Assembly: GCF_011075055.1 (NCBI RefSeq)
Contig: NC_058137.1
Span: 1,798,001-1,862,000, forward strand
Origin: Mangifera indica
Taxonomy: Eukaryota; Streptophyta; Magnoliopsida; Sapindales; Anacardiaceae
DNA: 64,000 nucleotides
Direction: 5' to 3'
The position numbers and the translations under genes are program-made. The notes under the pieces were generated by a model. It saw only the letters and a list, made by a program, of their open reading frames with translations. It was not told where the DNA came from and made no database searches. Positions 1 through 9,976 of the stretch are shown here, piece by piece; positions within the stretch are counted from its first letter, which is position 1; each line of letters begins with the position of its first letter.

Positions 1-1074
1 TACGCCTCAAAGAATTGCAGAAAACTCGTCAAAAAGATGGATAAATTCGTCAAGGCGACGGCAAACTTGCATACTGCATTGGGATCTCTGGCGGAAATGG
101 AATTATCGGAGAGAAAAATAGAAAAATGGAGGCGACTCGGTCAAGAACAACCCAACACCGATTACTTCAACAAGAAAATCACGTATACAAGAAAACAGGT
201 GAAACATTACAAAGAGACTTCTCTATGGAGCCAAACATTCGACCAATGTGTTACTTTAATGGCAGGAATCGTCTCCGTCATCTACGCACGAATCTGTGTC
301 CTCTTTGGCCCCTTTGTTGCAGACCTCCCTCGTCCTCGAAAGAATGTCAAACCTTTTCTGCATCAGAAAATAACAATCATGCGGGTCCATCCTGAAACCA
401 ACTTTTCTCTTCTACCTGATAAGGACAAGAAACACATAGTATCAAGCCCCATAGCGAAAACAACAACAAAAGTCAGTGCCATTCGGATCGTCAAATCTTG
501 TCCATTACCAAAATCGGAAGACAAAACCGATATCGTTAATAATAGCAGCCACCCATTTAAAATCGGAAAGAACAAGAAAGTTGCCCATTTAGCATCACAA
601 TCTACAGTTGGTGGCGCGGGACTGGCATTGCGCTACGCAAACATAATCATAGTTGCAGAGAGTTGCTTATACGCAGCAACGAATGTGAGCGACGCCGCAC
701 GTGGGCATTTGTATGAATTATTACCAGTTAATTTGAAGGCCAGAGTGAGAGCGCAGTTGTGGGGTGGTGGTGGCTGTAAGGAGACGAATGAATGTCAGCG
801 AGTGGTTTCGGAGCGATGGAGGGAGGCGCTGGAGGAATTGATGGCGTGGATGGGGCCGGTGGCGCATGACACGTTGAAGTGGCAACAGGAGAGATACTTG
901 GAGAAGCAAATATTTGATGCAAAGCCAACGGTAATGTTGCTTCAGACATTGTATTTTTCAGATTTACAGAAGACAGAAGCGGCCATTGTAAACATGTTGG
1001 TGGGATTAAGCTGGTTATATAGGTACGAAAATAGAAGGCTTGGTGGGCGACTAGCTGGGGACAGATGCCGATGA
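1..1074 (+). CDS. DUF668 protein, PSI (PSK simulator)-like, 3' part
   Basis: The frame is open from base 1 to the stop at 1072-1074, so the gene begins upstream of the window; the first ATG at 37 is probably internal. The C-terminal part carries the DUF668 signature: a GGAGLALRYANII-type segment near 606-650, then AARGHLYELLP, and a WxQERYLEKQ-like stretch near 880. The Lys/Arg-rich first 60 residues resemble the end of the DUF3475 half of these proteins. In Arabidopsis, DUF3475-DUF668 proteins (PSI1-3) act in growth linked to phytosulfokine signalling; that role is family knowledge and not visible here. No intron is seen. Family call is firm, exact member is not. Confidence 0.8.
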   Translation, partial: YASKNCRKLVKKMDKFVKATANLHTALGSLAEMELSERKIEKWRRLGQEQPNTDYFNKKITYTRKQVKHYKETSLWSQTFDQCVTLMAGIVSVIYARICVLFGPFVADLPRPRKNVKPFLHQKITIMRVHPETNFSLLPDKDKKHIVSSPIAKTTTKVSAIRIVKSCPLPKSEDKTDIVNNSSHPFKIGKNKKVAHLASQSTVGGAGLALRYANIIIVAESCLYAATNVSDAARGHLYELLPVNLKARVRAQLWGGGGCKETNECQRVVSERWREALEELMAWMGPVAHDTLKWQQERYLEKQIFDAKPTVMLLQTLYFSDLQKTEAAIVNMLVGLSWLYRYENRRLGGRLAGDRCR

Positions 1075-2389
1075 CTACTAATAATTGCATTATTGAACTT
1101 TCTCATTATATTTTTCATCAATGAATTCAACTGGAGTTTGTTTTGCTGATGAATCGGTTTATGTCCTTGAATCTTTTTGGGAATGTATTAGTGAAATTCT
1201 TTATCACAAGCAGGAATATTATTTAGGGTGAGATTTTATCCGAGAGAAGTTCAAACAAGACAGATAGAGATCACTTCAAGATTGTTGAATTGAAATTTGA
1301 AATCGATTTGTTTATAAAAACAAGACCAAATTTTAGCTTAAATTTGGTTTTTTGATCTGGATTTGGATTGAATCATCCCTCTCTGATGCTGATCTTGAAA
1401 AATGAGTTTTTTAGAAAACATCTGAAGCCAAAGGTCCCTTTAACATTCTAGTGGCTGACGTTACAAAGATAAAGCCCACGATTACAATCAAATGCAATAA
1501 GAAAATGCCAAGAAAACAATAATGTACCAAAGGCCTATAAGTTTCATATTCAGGAGCAGAAGCAAGACAAAAGTGATTTGCGTAGAACAGTGTAGAATTA
1601 CGGTTCAAGCAACCAAGCGATATTGCTGGTTCTGGATTTTCTTTGCAGAGGAACACACCAAAAAAGGAAGATACATTGCACCACTGTAAAATATGGTAAT
1701 TGAATCATGTATCGTAACGTATATTAAAACTTTAATTTACTGTATTGTATATCGTATATCATATCGTATTACATGATATATTTTTTTAAAAATAAAATCA
1801 TAAAATATTAATAAAATAATTTAAAAAATCTAAGTATTAATAATATGTATTATAACGTATGATATGTTTATTGTATCATATTAAATTAACACAATCTTAT
1901 GATATATATAATTTTGTATTTATATCATATCGTAAGACACTAAAAACTCTGTAATAGTATGTGTTATGGCCTATGAAAAAGGTACCATCTATAGAGCAAA
2001 AGTTTGGCACTTGTAGTTCCTTAGGTGGGTAAATGACATTATAAAACATTTCATAAATGTAAAAACAAAAAATGTAAATAAAGTAGAACATGAACATTCA
2101 AAGTTTACCTTTTAAAAAAGAAAAGGGTAAGATTCTCTTTGTAATAATACTTTGTATACAATCTATGAGCACTAACGTACAAACAAACTGATATTTCATA
2201 TTGATTATAGACTTCGTTTGTATTTTGGGAAAGAGTTTGAAGATGGTGATTTTGAAGTTCACTGTTTGTTCCAGTTTTGTTTTAATTACAGAGATGAAGT
2301 AGATATGAAAGTAGACTAGCCTCTAATACAGGTAAGATTCTCTTTGTAATAATACTTCATATACATGCTGGAAAAGGATTAGTACTGGA
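1075..2389. other. Intergenic, AT-rich, no supported gene
   Basis: It holds a minus-strand ORF at 1411-1656 with a hydrophobic stretch but no recognised family, and a very AT-rich tract at 1690-1960 built of short ATAT/CGTAT palindromes, probably an old MITE. A segment near 2126-2156 recurs near 2333-2362, and each copy is followed by a GAGTTTGAAGAWGGTGA-like stretch, so part of the neighbouring Rubisco activase relic seems locally duplicated. Confidence 0.5.
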
Positions 2390-3950
2390 ACTTCAGTTCC
2401 AAGCTCAGCACTCTAGGGAAGGAGTTTGAAGAAGGTGAGCTCAACGATCAGCCAGCAGAGAATTTATTCAAAGAGTTTCAAGGTTTTGAGCGAATATGAT
2501 GAGGAAAACCAGACTACAGATGGGGAGGACTTGCCTATGATACATCAGATGACCAACAGGACATTACCAGAGGGAAAGGAATGGTGGACACTCTCTTCCA
2601 AGCTCCCATGGGCACTGTTGAATTATTGTTAGGTACAATATGGACAACAGTATGCATGGTTTCTACATTGCGCCAGCGTTCATGGATAAGGTGGTTGCTC
2701 ATATCACCAAGAACTTCATGAACCTCCCGATCATTAAGGTCTGTTATCTAAGTTTGAATCATTTCTCTGCTGAGTATTTCATTTCGGGCAAGATAAAGTT
2801 CGATGTTTCAAATAAAATACTTTGACAGGTTCCTCTAATCTTGGGTATTTGGGAGCAAAGGTCAAGGAAAATCTTTTCAATGTGAGCTTGTCTTTGCCAA
2901 AATGAGAATCAAGTTAGTTTTTTCCTTTTGATTTGCGCTGAAAACACTGGTTTCATCATGATAAGAGTTACAGTGGAGCCTTGAATTTCTCTCTTGCAGA
3001 TATAAAAACAGTCATCCAATGCTAATTGCATTAGGATAATTGCAAATGAGGTTCTGTCAAAATTATGAAGTACCCACTAAAACTCACTGGACCAATCAAT
3101 TTGAAGACTTTGACAAAATCATCTTCCTTGTTTTCTTAGAACAGCCAAAGAACAGTTGTATTCTGGTCTTCACAATCAGTTCTGCAAAGAGAACTTAATT
3201 TGATTGTTAGAAATCCCAAATCAGAAGAAATTAAGTTAGCATTATAACCTTTTTTCAAATTAAATTTGGTGAGACATGCTGAAAGAAAATTCAAGTGCAA
3301 AATTTTTATAAAAGCTTGATCCTTACCACTTTGATTTTTGTGACAACGAATATTCAGCACCATCATGACGAGTGCTGGGGAATTGGAAAGTGGAAATGCT
3401 GGAGAGCCTGCAAAATTGATTAGGCAAAGGTATCGTGAGGCAGCAGATATCATTAGAAAGGAAAAAATGTGCTGCCTTTTCATCAATGATCTTGATGCAG
3501 GAGCTGGCAGGCTTGGTCGGACTAATCAATGCACAGTCAACAACCAGATGGTCAATGCTACCCTCATGAATATTGCTGATAACCCTCAGGAAAATGTGAA
3601 GGGAGTCCAATTGGCTGACAAGTACTCGAATGAGGCAGCCCTTGGAGATGCAAATGATGATGCCATCAAGAATGGAAGTTTCTATGGTTAGATCTTTGAT
3701 CCTAAAAGACTTGATGAGGGGTTTGCATCAAGCTCTAGGAATATGATGAAAACAATTATCCTCAGAAAGTTATTCAAGCTTTCAATAACTGTTTCAATGC
3801 AGGTAAATCAGCTCAACAGGTTAACTTTCCAGTTCCCCCATCTGCAGAAAACTATGAACCCCCTGCTAGGAGTGAAGATGGGAGCTGCCTATACCAATTT
3901 GAAGTCTGTCTTAGGCAGCGGTGCTGCCCAAAGAGGAAATAACCTCTAAG
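2390..3950 (+). pseudogene. Rubisco activase pseudogene (unprocessed, internally deleted)
   Basis: Fragments in order match Rubisco activase, the plastid AAA+ ATPase that releases inhibitors from Rubisco. 2425-2500 encodes the transit-peptide/N-terminal region (LKKVSSTIS). 2522-2620 encodes the [18 protein letters not shown] block. 2632-2738 encodes [16 protein letters not shown] sequence (here [12 protein letters not shown]) ending TKNFMNLP. 2827-2912 encodes VPLILGIWG and the P-loop GQGKS. 3365-3585 encodes [13 protein letters not shown] and Walker [13 protein letters not shown]. 3585-3690 and 3805-3948 encode the C-terminal tail, including the redox-type extension ending DGSCLYQF. The frame breaks before WGGLAY and inside the P-loop, and the segment between the first and second blocks is missing. 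The small AAA+ domain is deleted, so ADNP runs straight into [13 protein letters not shown]. An intron at 2739-2826 is kept, so this is not a retrocopy. Confidence 0.85.
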
Positions 3951-5364
3951 CACTTGTAATTGTTGTTAATAGTCTATACTTTTTTTAACTGGTCTTTGTG
4001 TTTACTGTCATAGTAATATATTTTGAGAGATCTCTTTATCCTCGAACTTAAGGTCTTTAACTTGGCTAAACTTGCATGGAGAAATTATACTAAAAAGCTT
4101 CCAGATGCGTCATGGGCATCTGCCTTGTAATTTTTCAGGAGTTATTGGAAGCCAGCCCACCTAAACTGGACTCATTATATAATAAATTTGTTGCAACTTC
4201 AAACACCATCATGATTACAAAGCATTTGTGCTGTATTTTATATTCAACATTACGAACAACAGCTGAAGCATCAGGACCTGTTCTGCAAAAGATCACATGG
4301 CGAATTTTATATTATGTCAGTGTTCAATAATCAGAATATACACAATCAATGTTCTCCTTGTAAGCAAAAGTTGCCACTCCCCAGACCACTTTCGTTACTT
4401 AAATAATTTTAAAGCTACCCAGTTCTAGTTAAGCTATTGGCCCTTCTGCAATTGTGTGGCCTTATGTTGCAGAATCTCCAGCCCTCAAATCGGTTAACTA
4501 ATTACTGACTGGCGACTGTTCTTAGAGCAGTGATTGAAAGGCTACTCGATCTGAAATTTCACCTGATTGGTAAAATCAAATCAATCATGAAGGGACGGTC
4601 TGGCTCCAAATTGCTGCATTCTGAAAGATAGATATGTTTGGAATGAACCCACATGGTTGCTTGAAATAGCATTCCATAAGAGAAGATATTTCCGAAAAGA
4701 AATTGCCAAGTCAGCAAAAGAATCTTATTTATATCATTTTCTGTGATAATTTGATTTATGGTGAGATTTAACAGCAAAATTTTTTCTAAATTACAGACAA
4801 GAAGCAGCAGGGGATTTTATAATTCATTTAAAATCAGGGATGGGACCTGTGAAGTTGCAAAGAATTTGTTAACAACTCCATTTCACCACCAACCAAAGCG
4901 AAACGAAATTATTAAAGCTCCTGTATGCCCAAATTATCTCACAGAATCATTTGCATTCACCATTTGTGCAGATAAGATTATCCTCTTTTAACCATCTTAC
5001 AGAGCTGACTATTCACAAGAAGCTGAGACTTCAGATTTTGTAGTGAACATCTATGAATGCGAAATTGGTGTGGCAGTTGGATAGTGAATTGTTTAAAATA
5101 ATTGTCTCTTTATTTTGTTTTGGGGATAATTGATATATATTAATCAAAGTGGGAAGAGCTCCGAGCCCATGTTGGACCAGTTGAACCAGCTAGTATGATA
5201 TAGATTTCAAAACCATGATTTGCTGAGACAAGCATATCTATTGCTTATAATTTTCAATTATGTGAAAAAAAAAATGATGAAAAAGAGAAAAACACAGCCT
5301 CTCTCTCTCTTTCTCTCTCTGCCCTTTTGGAGAATGTATGTATCCGTGTAGCCCCATGTGAAGT
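3951..5364. other. Left flank of LecRK module 1 (duplicated block)
   Basis: From about 4240 the sequence is homologous to 12547-13130, upstream of the second S.4 gene: shared stretches include AAAGATCACATGGCGAATTT and AAAGTTGCCACTCCCCAGAC. Small ORFs here show no family. This is the left end of the repeated S.4 - inhibitor - IV unit. Confidence 0.6.
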
Positions 5365-5380
5365 GATGGATATATAGCTG
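5280..5380 (+). promoter_or_regulatory. Putative core promoter of S.4-like LecRK copy 1
   Basis: A CT-rich tract (about 5299-5322) is followed by a TATA-like GATATATAG at 5369-5377, about 190 bases before the ATG. The same arrangement stands at the same distance in front of the second copy (14048-14130), which supports it. Transcription start is not shown by the sequence. Confidence 0.45.
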
Positions 5381-5565
5381 GATGCTTTATGTCTCTGCCA
5401 GGAAGCTTACCAATCACTGTTTTCTTTTTCAGATCTGTTTCCCCCACCGCCTGTAATACTTTCCTATTCTTTCAATTACATATTCCAATCTCACCAACCT
5501 CTTCATAATCTAGCACCGTTTTTCGATTCAAGTGCCCACATTTCTTTCCATGTTTTATTTCTAAC

Positions 5566-7620
5566 ATGGCATCTTTTCTCCCATTTCTCTCTCTTCTTTT
5601 CTTTCTCTCCATCACAGTTTCATCCCAGCTCAATGAACTCTTTTTCCCAGGATTCAAAGATCCCACCACCAACATAACCTTAACTGGAGCTGCAACTATT
5701 GAAGAAAATGGCATTCTTCGCTTAACAAACGAAACCAGTAGATTGCAAGGTCATGCCTTTTATACCTCACCATTTCAGTTCAAGAACTCGACAAGCGGCA
5801 AAGCCTTTTCTTTCTCTACTTCATTTGCTATGGCCATGGTTCCGGAGTTTCCCAAGCTTGGCGGCCACGGACTGGCCTTCACCATCTCACCTTCAAAGTA
5901 TCTCAAAAGTCTTCCCAGGCAGTATTTAGGTCTCTTGAATCCTAGCGATATGGGGAACTTTTCGAATCATTTATTTGCGGTTGAGTTTGATACAGTTCAA
6001 GATTTTGAGTTTCAAGACATCAACGATAACCATATTGGCATCGACATCAACAGCTTAACCTCTAATGCATCTACTTCTGCGGCTTACTTCATCGACAGTT
6101 CAACAAAAGAAAATTTGACTCTCAAGAGCGGGAAATCAATCCAAGCTTGGATCGATTACGATGCAGCTGAAAATATAATCAATGTTACAATCTCTCCAAA
6201 TTCTTCCAGACCAAGATTGCCCATATTGTCTTTTCATGTAGATCTTTCACCAATCTTTCAAGACTTCATGTATGTTGGCTTCTCTTCTTCTACAGGTTTA
6301 CTCGCTAGCTCTCACTATATTTTGGGCTGGAGTTTTAATATCAATGGACCAGCTCGGGGTCTTGTTCTCTCCTCTCTTCCTTCACTTCCGAGTCCCAAGA
6401 AAAAATTACATTCAGGTTTAACTATTGGTCTTTCAGTCGCATCAGTGGTTCTTGCAATGTGTGTACTCTCTCTCGCCATTTTTTACTTGATTAGAAGAAT
6501 TAAAAACGCTGAAGTTATCGAAGACTGGGAGTTGGCTGTTGGGCCACAAAGATTTACCTATAAAGTGCTGAAGCAAGCTACCAACAATTTTAGTGACAAG
6601 CAGCTACTTGGACATGGCGGATTTGGTGAAGTTTATAAAGGAACGCTTTTGAATTCGAAGACTGAAGTAGCTGTTAAACGAATTTCACATGATTCTAGAC
6701 AAGGTGTACAAGAATTTGTGTCCGAGATTGCTAGTATTGGAAGGCTTCGCCATCGAAACTTGGTTCAATTAGTGGGATGGTGTAGGCGAAAAAGTGATCT
6801 TCTTCTTGTTTATGACTTTATGTCTAATGGGAGCCTAGATAACTTCTTGTTTGACAAGCCGAAAGGGGTTCTTAACTGGGAGCAAAGGTTGAAGATTATA
6901 AAAGGTGTTGCTTCAGGACTTCTTTATTTGCATGAAGGTTACGAACAAATTGTGATTCATAGAGATGTTAAGGCCAGTAATGTCTTGCTAGACAGTGAAT
7001 TGAACGGAAGAGTGGGGGATTTTGGTCTTGCAAGATTGTATGAACACGGGTCGAACCCGAGTACAACGAAGGTTGTCGGCACACTGGGTTATTTAGCACC
7101 AGAAATACCCAAAACAGGGAAGGCCACCGCAAGCTCAGATATGTTTGCATTTGGTGCGCTGTTGTTGGAGGTTGCCTGCGGGCGGAGGCCTATTGAGCCC
7201 AAGGCAGTGCCTGAAGAGTTAGTGTTGGTTGATTGGGTGTGGGAGAAATATAGAGAAGGGAAAGTCCTTGATGTGGTTGATCCTAAACTGAATGGTGAAT
7301 ACAGTGAGGGTGAGGTGTTGATGGTGATTAAATTGGGGCTACTGTGTTCAAACAATGCGCCCATGGCTCGGCCTACTATGAGGCAAGTGGTGAGGTGCCT
7401 GGAGGGAGAGGTTCAAGTGCCAGAAATTGTGAGAGCACCTGATGCATTTGATGGTGGGAAAGGTATAGTTGAAAAAATTGATGATTTGTTCAACTCATTT
7501 GCATCTTCATCCTTTGATCAGATGTCCTCTTATTCATTTGTGGAAAATGGTCCTAGTTTTGCTTCTCTTTCTGCCTCTGCTTTGTCTCTTCTTCCTGTAA
7601 GAGGAGAAGAAACCAGATAG
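5566..7620 (+). CDS. L-type lectin receptor kinase, S.4-like, copy 1
   Basis: Intronless, 684 residues, usual length for the family. Residues 1-20 are a signal peptide. About 21-262 form a legume-lectin domain with the metal/sugar-site region FAVEFDTV...[10 protein letters not shown] (137-160) and many N-glycosylation sequons. A membrane helix spans about 285-309. The kinase runs from about 345 to 615: glycine loop [11 protein letters not shown] (349-359), ATP lysine K371, HRD at 465-467, DFG at 485-487, APE at 511-513. All catalytic residues are present, so it should be an active RD Ser/Thr kinase at the plasma membrane. Phrases such as AMVPEF, YLGLLN and SSHYILGW match LecRK-S.4 better than clade IV. 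Ligand is unknown. Start is the ATG at 5566, giving a clean signal peptide. Confidence 0.93.
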   Translation: MASFLPFLSLLFFLSITVSSQLNELFFPGFKDPTTNITLTGAATIEENGILRLTNETSRLQGHAFYTSPFQFKNSTSGKAFSFSTSFAMAMVPEFPKLGGHGLAFTISPSKYLKSLPRQYLGLLNPSDMGNFSNHLFAVEFDTVQDFEFQDINDNHIGIDINSLTSNASTSAAYFIDSSTKENLTLKSGKSIQAWIDYDAAENIINVTISPNSSRPRLPILSFHVDLSPIFQDFMYVGFSSSTGLLASSHYILGWSFNINGPARGLVLSSLPSLPSPKKKLHSGLTIGLSVASVVLAMCVLSLAIFYLIRRIKNAEVIEDWELAVGPQRFTYKVLKQATNNFSDKQLLGHGGFGEVYKGTLLNSKTEVAVKRISHDSRQGVQEFVSEIASIGRLRHRNLVQLVGWCRRKSDLLLVYDFMSNGSLDNFLFDKPKGVLNWEQRLKIIKGVASGLLYLHEGYEQIVIHRDVKASNVLLDSELNGRVGDFGLARLYEHGSNPSTTKVVGTLGYLAPEIPKTGKATASSDMFAFGALLLEVACGRRPIEPKAVPEELVLVDWVWEKYREGKVLDVVDPKLNGEYSEGEVLMVIKLGLLCSNNAPMARPTMRQVVRCLEGEVQVPEIVRAPDAFDGGKGIVEKIDDLFNSFASSSFDQMSSYSFVENGPSFASLSASALSLLPVRGEETR

Positions 7621-8980
7621 CATCGACAAGATCATAATTTAACAATCGGAGTTTCAATTTTTTCTTACTTTTAGAATTTTTGGTTGCGTTAGAAGTCTAA
7701 AATTGTAGGAACATGATTCCCAAGTGAAAAGCTTCATGTTGCACAATTTTGTTGTCTTCATTATTATTATGGGAAGTTGCCTTTCATTTTTTTTTCTCTT
7801 CTTTTGACGTGTCAACTATGTTTTGAGCCATAAATGGCTACCTTTGAATTTGTTGTATGGTGATTATTCCGAGAAAACGGAGAAGGTCAGGTAGGATTGC
7901 TGATAAATAAAGGCAGCAGAGAATTGCAATGAAATTGTTAGAGTGAAATATATTATTATAAAATATAATCTAATGTTTTTTAATTAGTAAGAAAGTATTC
8001 AGCTATTATTGTCCAAAATCAAAAGGTTAACAAGAATCATGCTATTTCTTTTCATAAGTAGGTGATAAGGTGGCTGCTGGCATGATGTTGAGGGCTCACT
8101 GGTGAGTCAGCTGGTGGCTGCCGTTAAAGAATGAAATACCAAAAAGAAATTTCAATTAAAGCTAATCAAATATTGTTTTCTCTTGGCATTTAGCATAGTA
8201 TACTGATGAAAAACATGTGAATTAAGTGGAGTTGTCGTCGTGAGCATAGAATAGCTAAGGTCAGCAGCCATTCATATAAAATAATCACTGACTTCCTTCA
8301 CATTTAAGCTAATTAATTACCTCAGGTTAGTGTTCCTTGTCGAGTCCTGATTCATCTCCATCTAAATAAGTTTGCACATTAACAATTCTACAAGAAGGTA
8401 ATAGGAAATCTGTAGTTTCAGGTTGAATGTTGAGACTTTTGTCAATTCCATAAATTTGCTGTGCAAGAAGGGAAAATTCATTCCAAGCTTATGTCAATTC
8501 CACAAGGTATGCAATGATCATTATTTGCTTTAAAATCAACTGGTCTCTGACTTCATCAAATCACACAAACTGAAGCTTTACTCAGCCAAATTATGCTAAT
8601 AATGCAAGCTTTACTCTTAAAACAATGAAACCAGATACTGTCAGGAAATCAAAATAATCTGATAACTTATCAAAATGAAAGAAGGCAAAAGCCAAGAAGC
8701 CAAAGAAACAACATTCAAATAACTATATTATGGAAAACAATGTTACAAAGACCTTTAGAAACTAGCAATTTTAATAGTTGACGAAGGGAAAATTAACATA
8801 CATATCAAGAAACAAGTGGGTTTATTTCAAGTATAACATCTTTCTTAGAAAAGGACAACATAAATTCATCAACTCTAAACCTTCAATCTATTTTAATCCA
8901 ACAAGACAGATAATTGTTGAATTGATAATTGATTATCCAATTTTGGGGGCCCTTTCAACTTTTCCAGAGGAATCAACATA
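7621..8980. other. S.4 3' flank, conserved in all three modules
   Basis: No gene seen. The stretch is alignable with 16333-17580 and 32689-33881, including GGTGGCTGCTG...GATGTTGAGGGCTCACTGG and a long segment ending in the inhibitor 3' region. It marks the shared spacer between S.4 and the inhibitor gene. Confidence 0.6.
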
Positions 8981-9388
8981 CAGTCAGACCTGATTCTGTG
9001 TAAAATCCATAGTAACAAAGGAATTTGAAGGAACTATCTGAATCTGAACAGCTGGTCTCTCTTCTTTGATTTTCTTCTCTGCTTCATCTGCTGCTAGGCC
9101 TACTAACTCAGGCCATGTTGTTTTTGTAGCCATGTTTGTTCCAAGTGGCTGCCCGGTAAGTTCCTGCATCCCCACCATGAAATTGATGAGCTAAAAACAC
9201 TACCAAAAAAGTTTTTAAAGGTAAAGACATTTGATTGGTTGAATCCTGTTTAACAATAAAATAAATCTGATGTGAAAATACTAATTATATAGATAAAAGC
9301 AGCAGGTACCTGACTAGGCAAGATTGGTGTTGATTGATCAAGTTGTTCTTTAGAGGGCTCGGTTGGTTTATTCTCCTCAGCGATAAAC
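8925..9388 (-). pseudogene. Potato inhibitor I family pseudogene, copy 1
   Basis: Read on the minus strand, the second exon encodes [10 protein letters not shown], then [11 protein letters not shown] and the loop region SNSFVTMDF, the signature of the potato inhibitor I (PF00280) serine-protease inhibitors. Compared with copies 2 and 3 it has three separate lesions. The start ATG is ATC (near 9386), an extra C after the acceptor shifts the frame (near 9150), and CGA for the conserved Arg after QNQV has become TGA (near 8991). The sequence after the stop still encodes LYVDSSGKVE and the APKIG end, so loss is fairly recent. Copy 1 keeps an exon-1 end that would join as an Arg codon. Confidence 0.8.
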
Positions 9389-9559
9389 AAATAGCAAACT
9401 GGAAGATAATTATAAGCTGGTAATCTTCCCTGTATCAGAAGTAACCATTTTTTGGATATTTTTTTTTCAATTCCATATTCGGTTTTTCCATTTGGAGAAG
9501 ATTCCAAGTGAGCCAGGCCAATAACTTTGGCTACTGCTATGCACCACATCTCAGGAATC

Positions 9560-9900
9560 TTTTTTCCCTGCTTGGCCGGCTGGCGATGAGTCAACAAAGC
9601 TGGTGAATGTTGCCCCTTCTCCACCCCTCACCGAACCATCTTGCACTTTGATAATGACTGAACAGACCTCCAACTTTACTGCAGCAACATTAAATTTAGA
9701 TAACATTCTTCTAGGACGATTCACTTTAGCACGCTGGCATCTTCGATCTCCCTCCATTTTACTAGGACAAAATTTATGTTGGGCATTTTCTTGCTCCAGT
9801 ATTGGTTTCCTCCATTTAAAGGAGATCATAGCGTCAAACTGGTTTGATAATCTCCCTTTCTTTGACAGGTAATTGATGGACCACAATGAACATTGAGTTA
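9560..9900. other. Conserved block 5' of clade IV LecRK (copy a)
   Basis: About 300 bases repeated before four IV-like genes (also 20800-21240, 24300-24640, 36895-37345). It contains GATGAGTCAACRAAGC, TTAGATAACAT and CTCCCTTTCTTTGA. A minus-strand ORF of 111 codons (9551-9886) is also seen in copy b, but copies c and d break it, so I favour regulatory or transcribed non-coding DNA. Confidence 0.45.
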
Positions 9901-9976
9901 AGCATACGCTGCCTGCCTTACTATTATTATTATCATAATTCTTGTGAAACCAAAGGACAACTGCAAGAGCCTAGCC

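Noticed and set aside
1411..1656. Minus-strand ORF with a hydrophobic segment
   Set aside because: No family recognised, no splice partners, and it lies in decaying intergenic DNA; may be chance.
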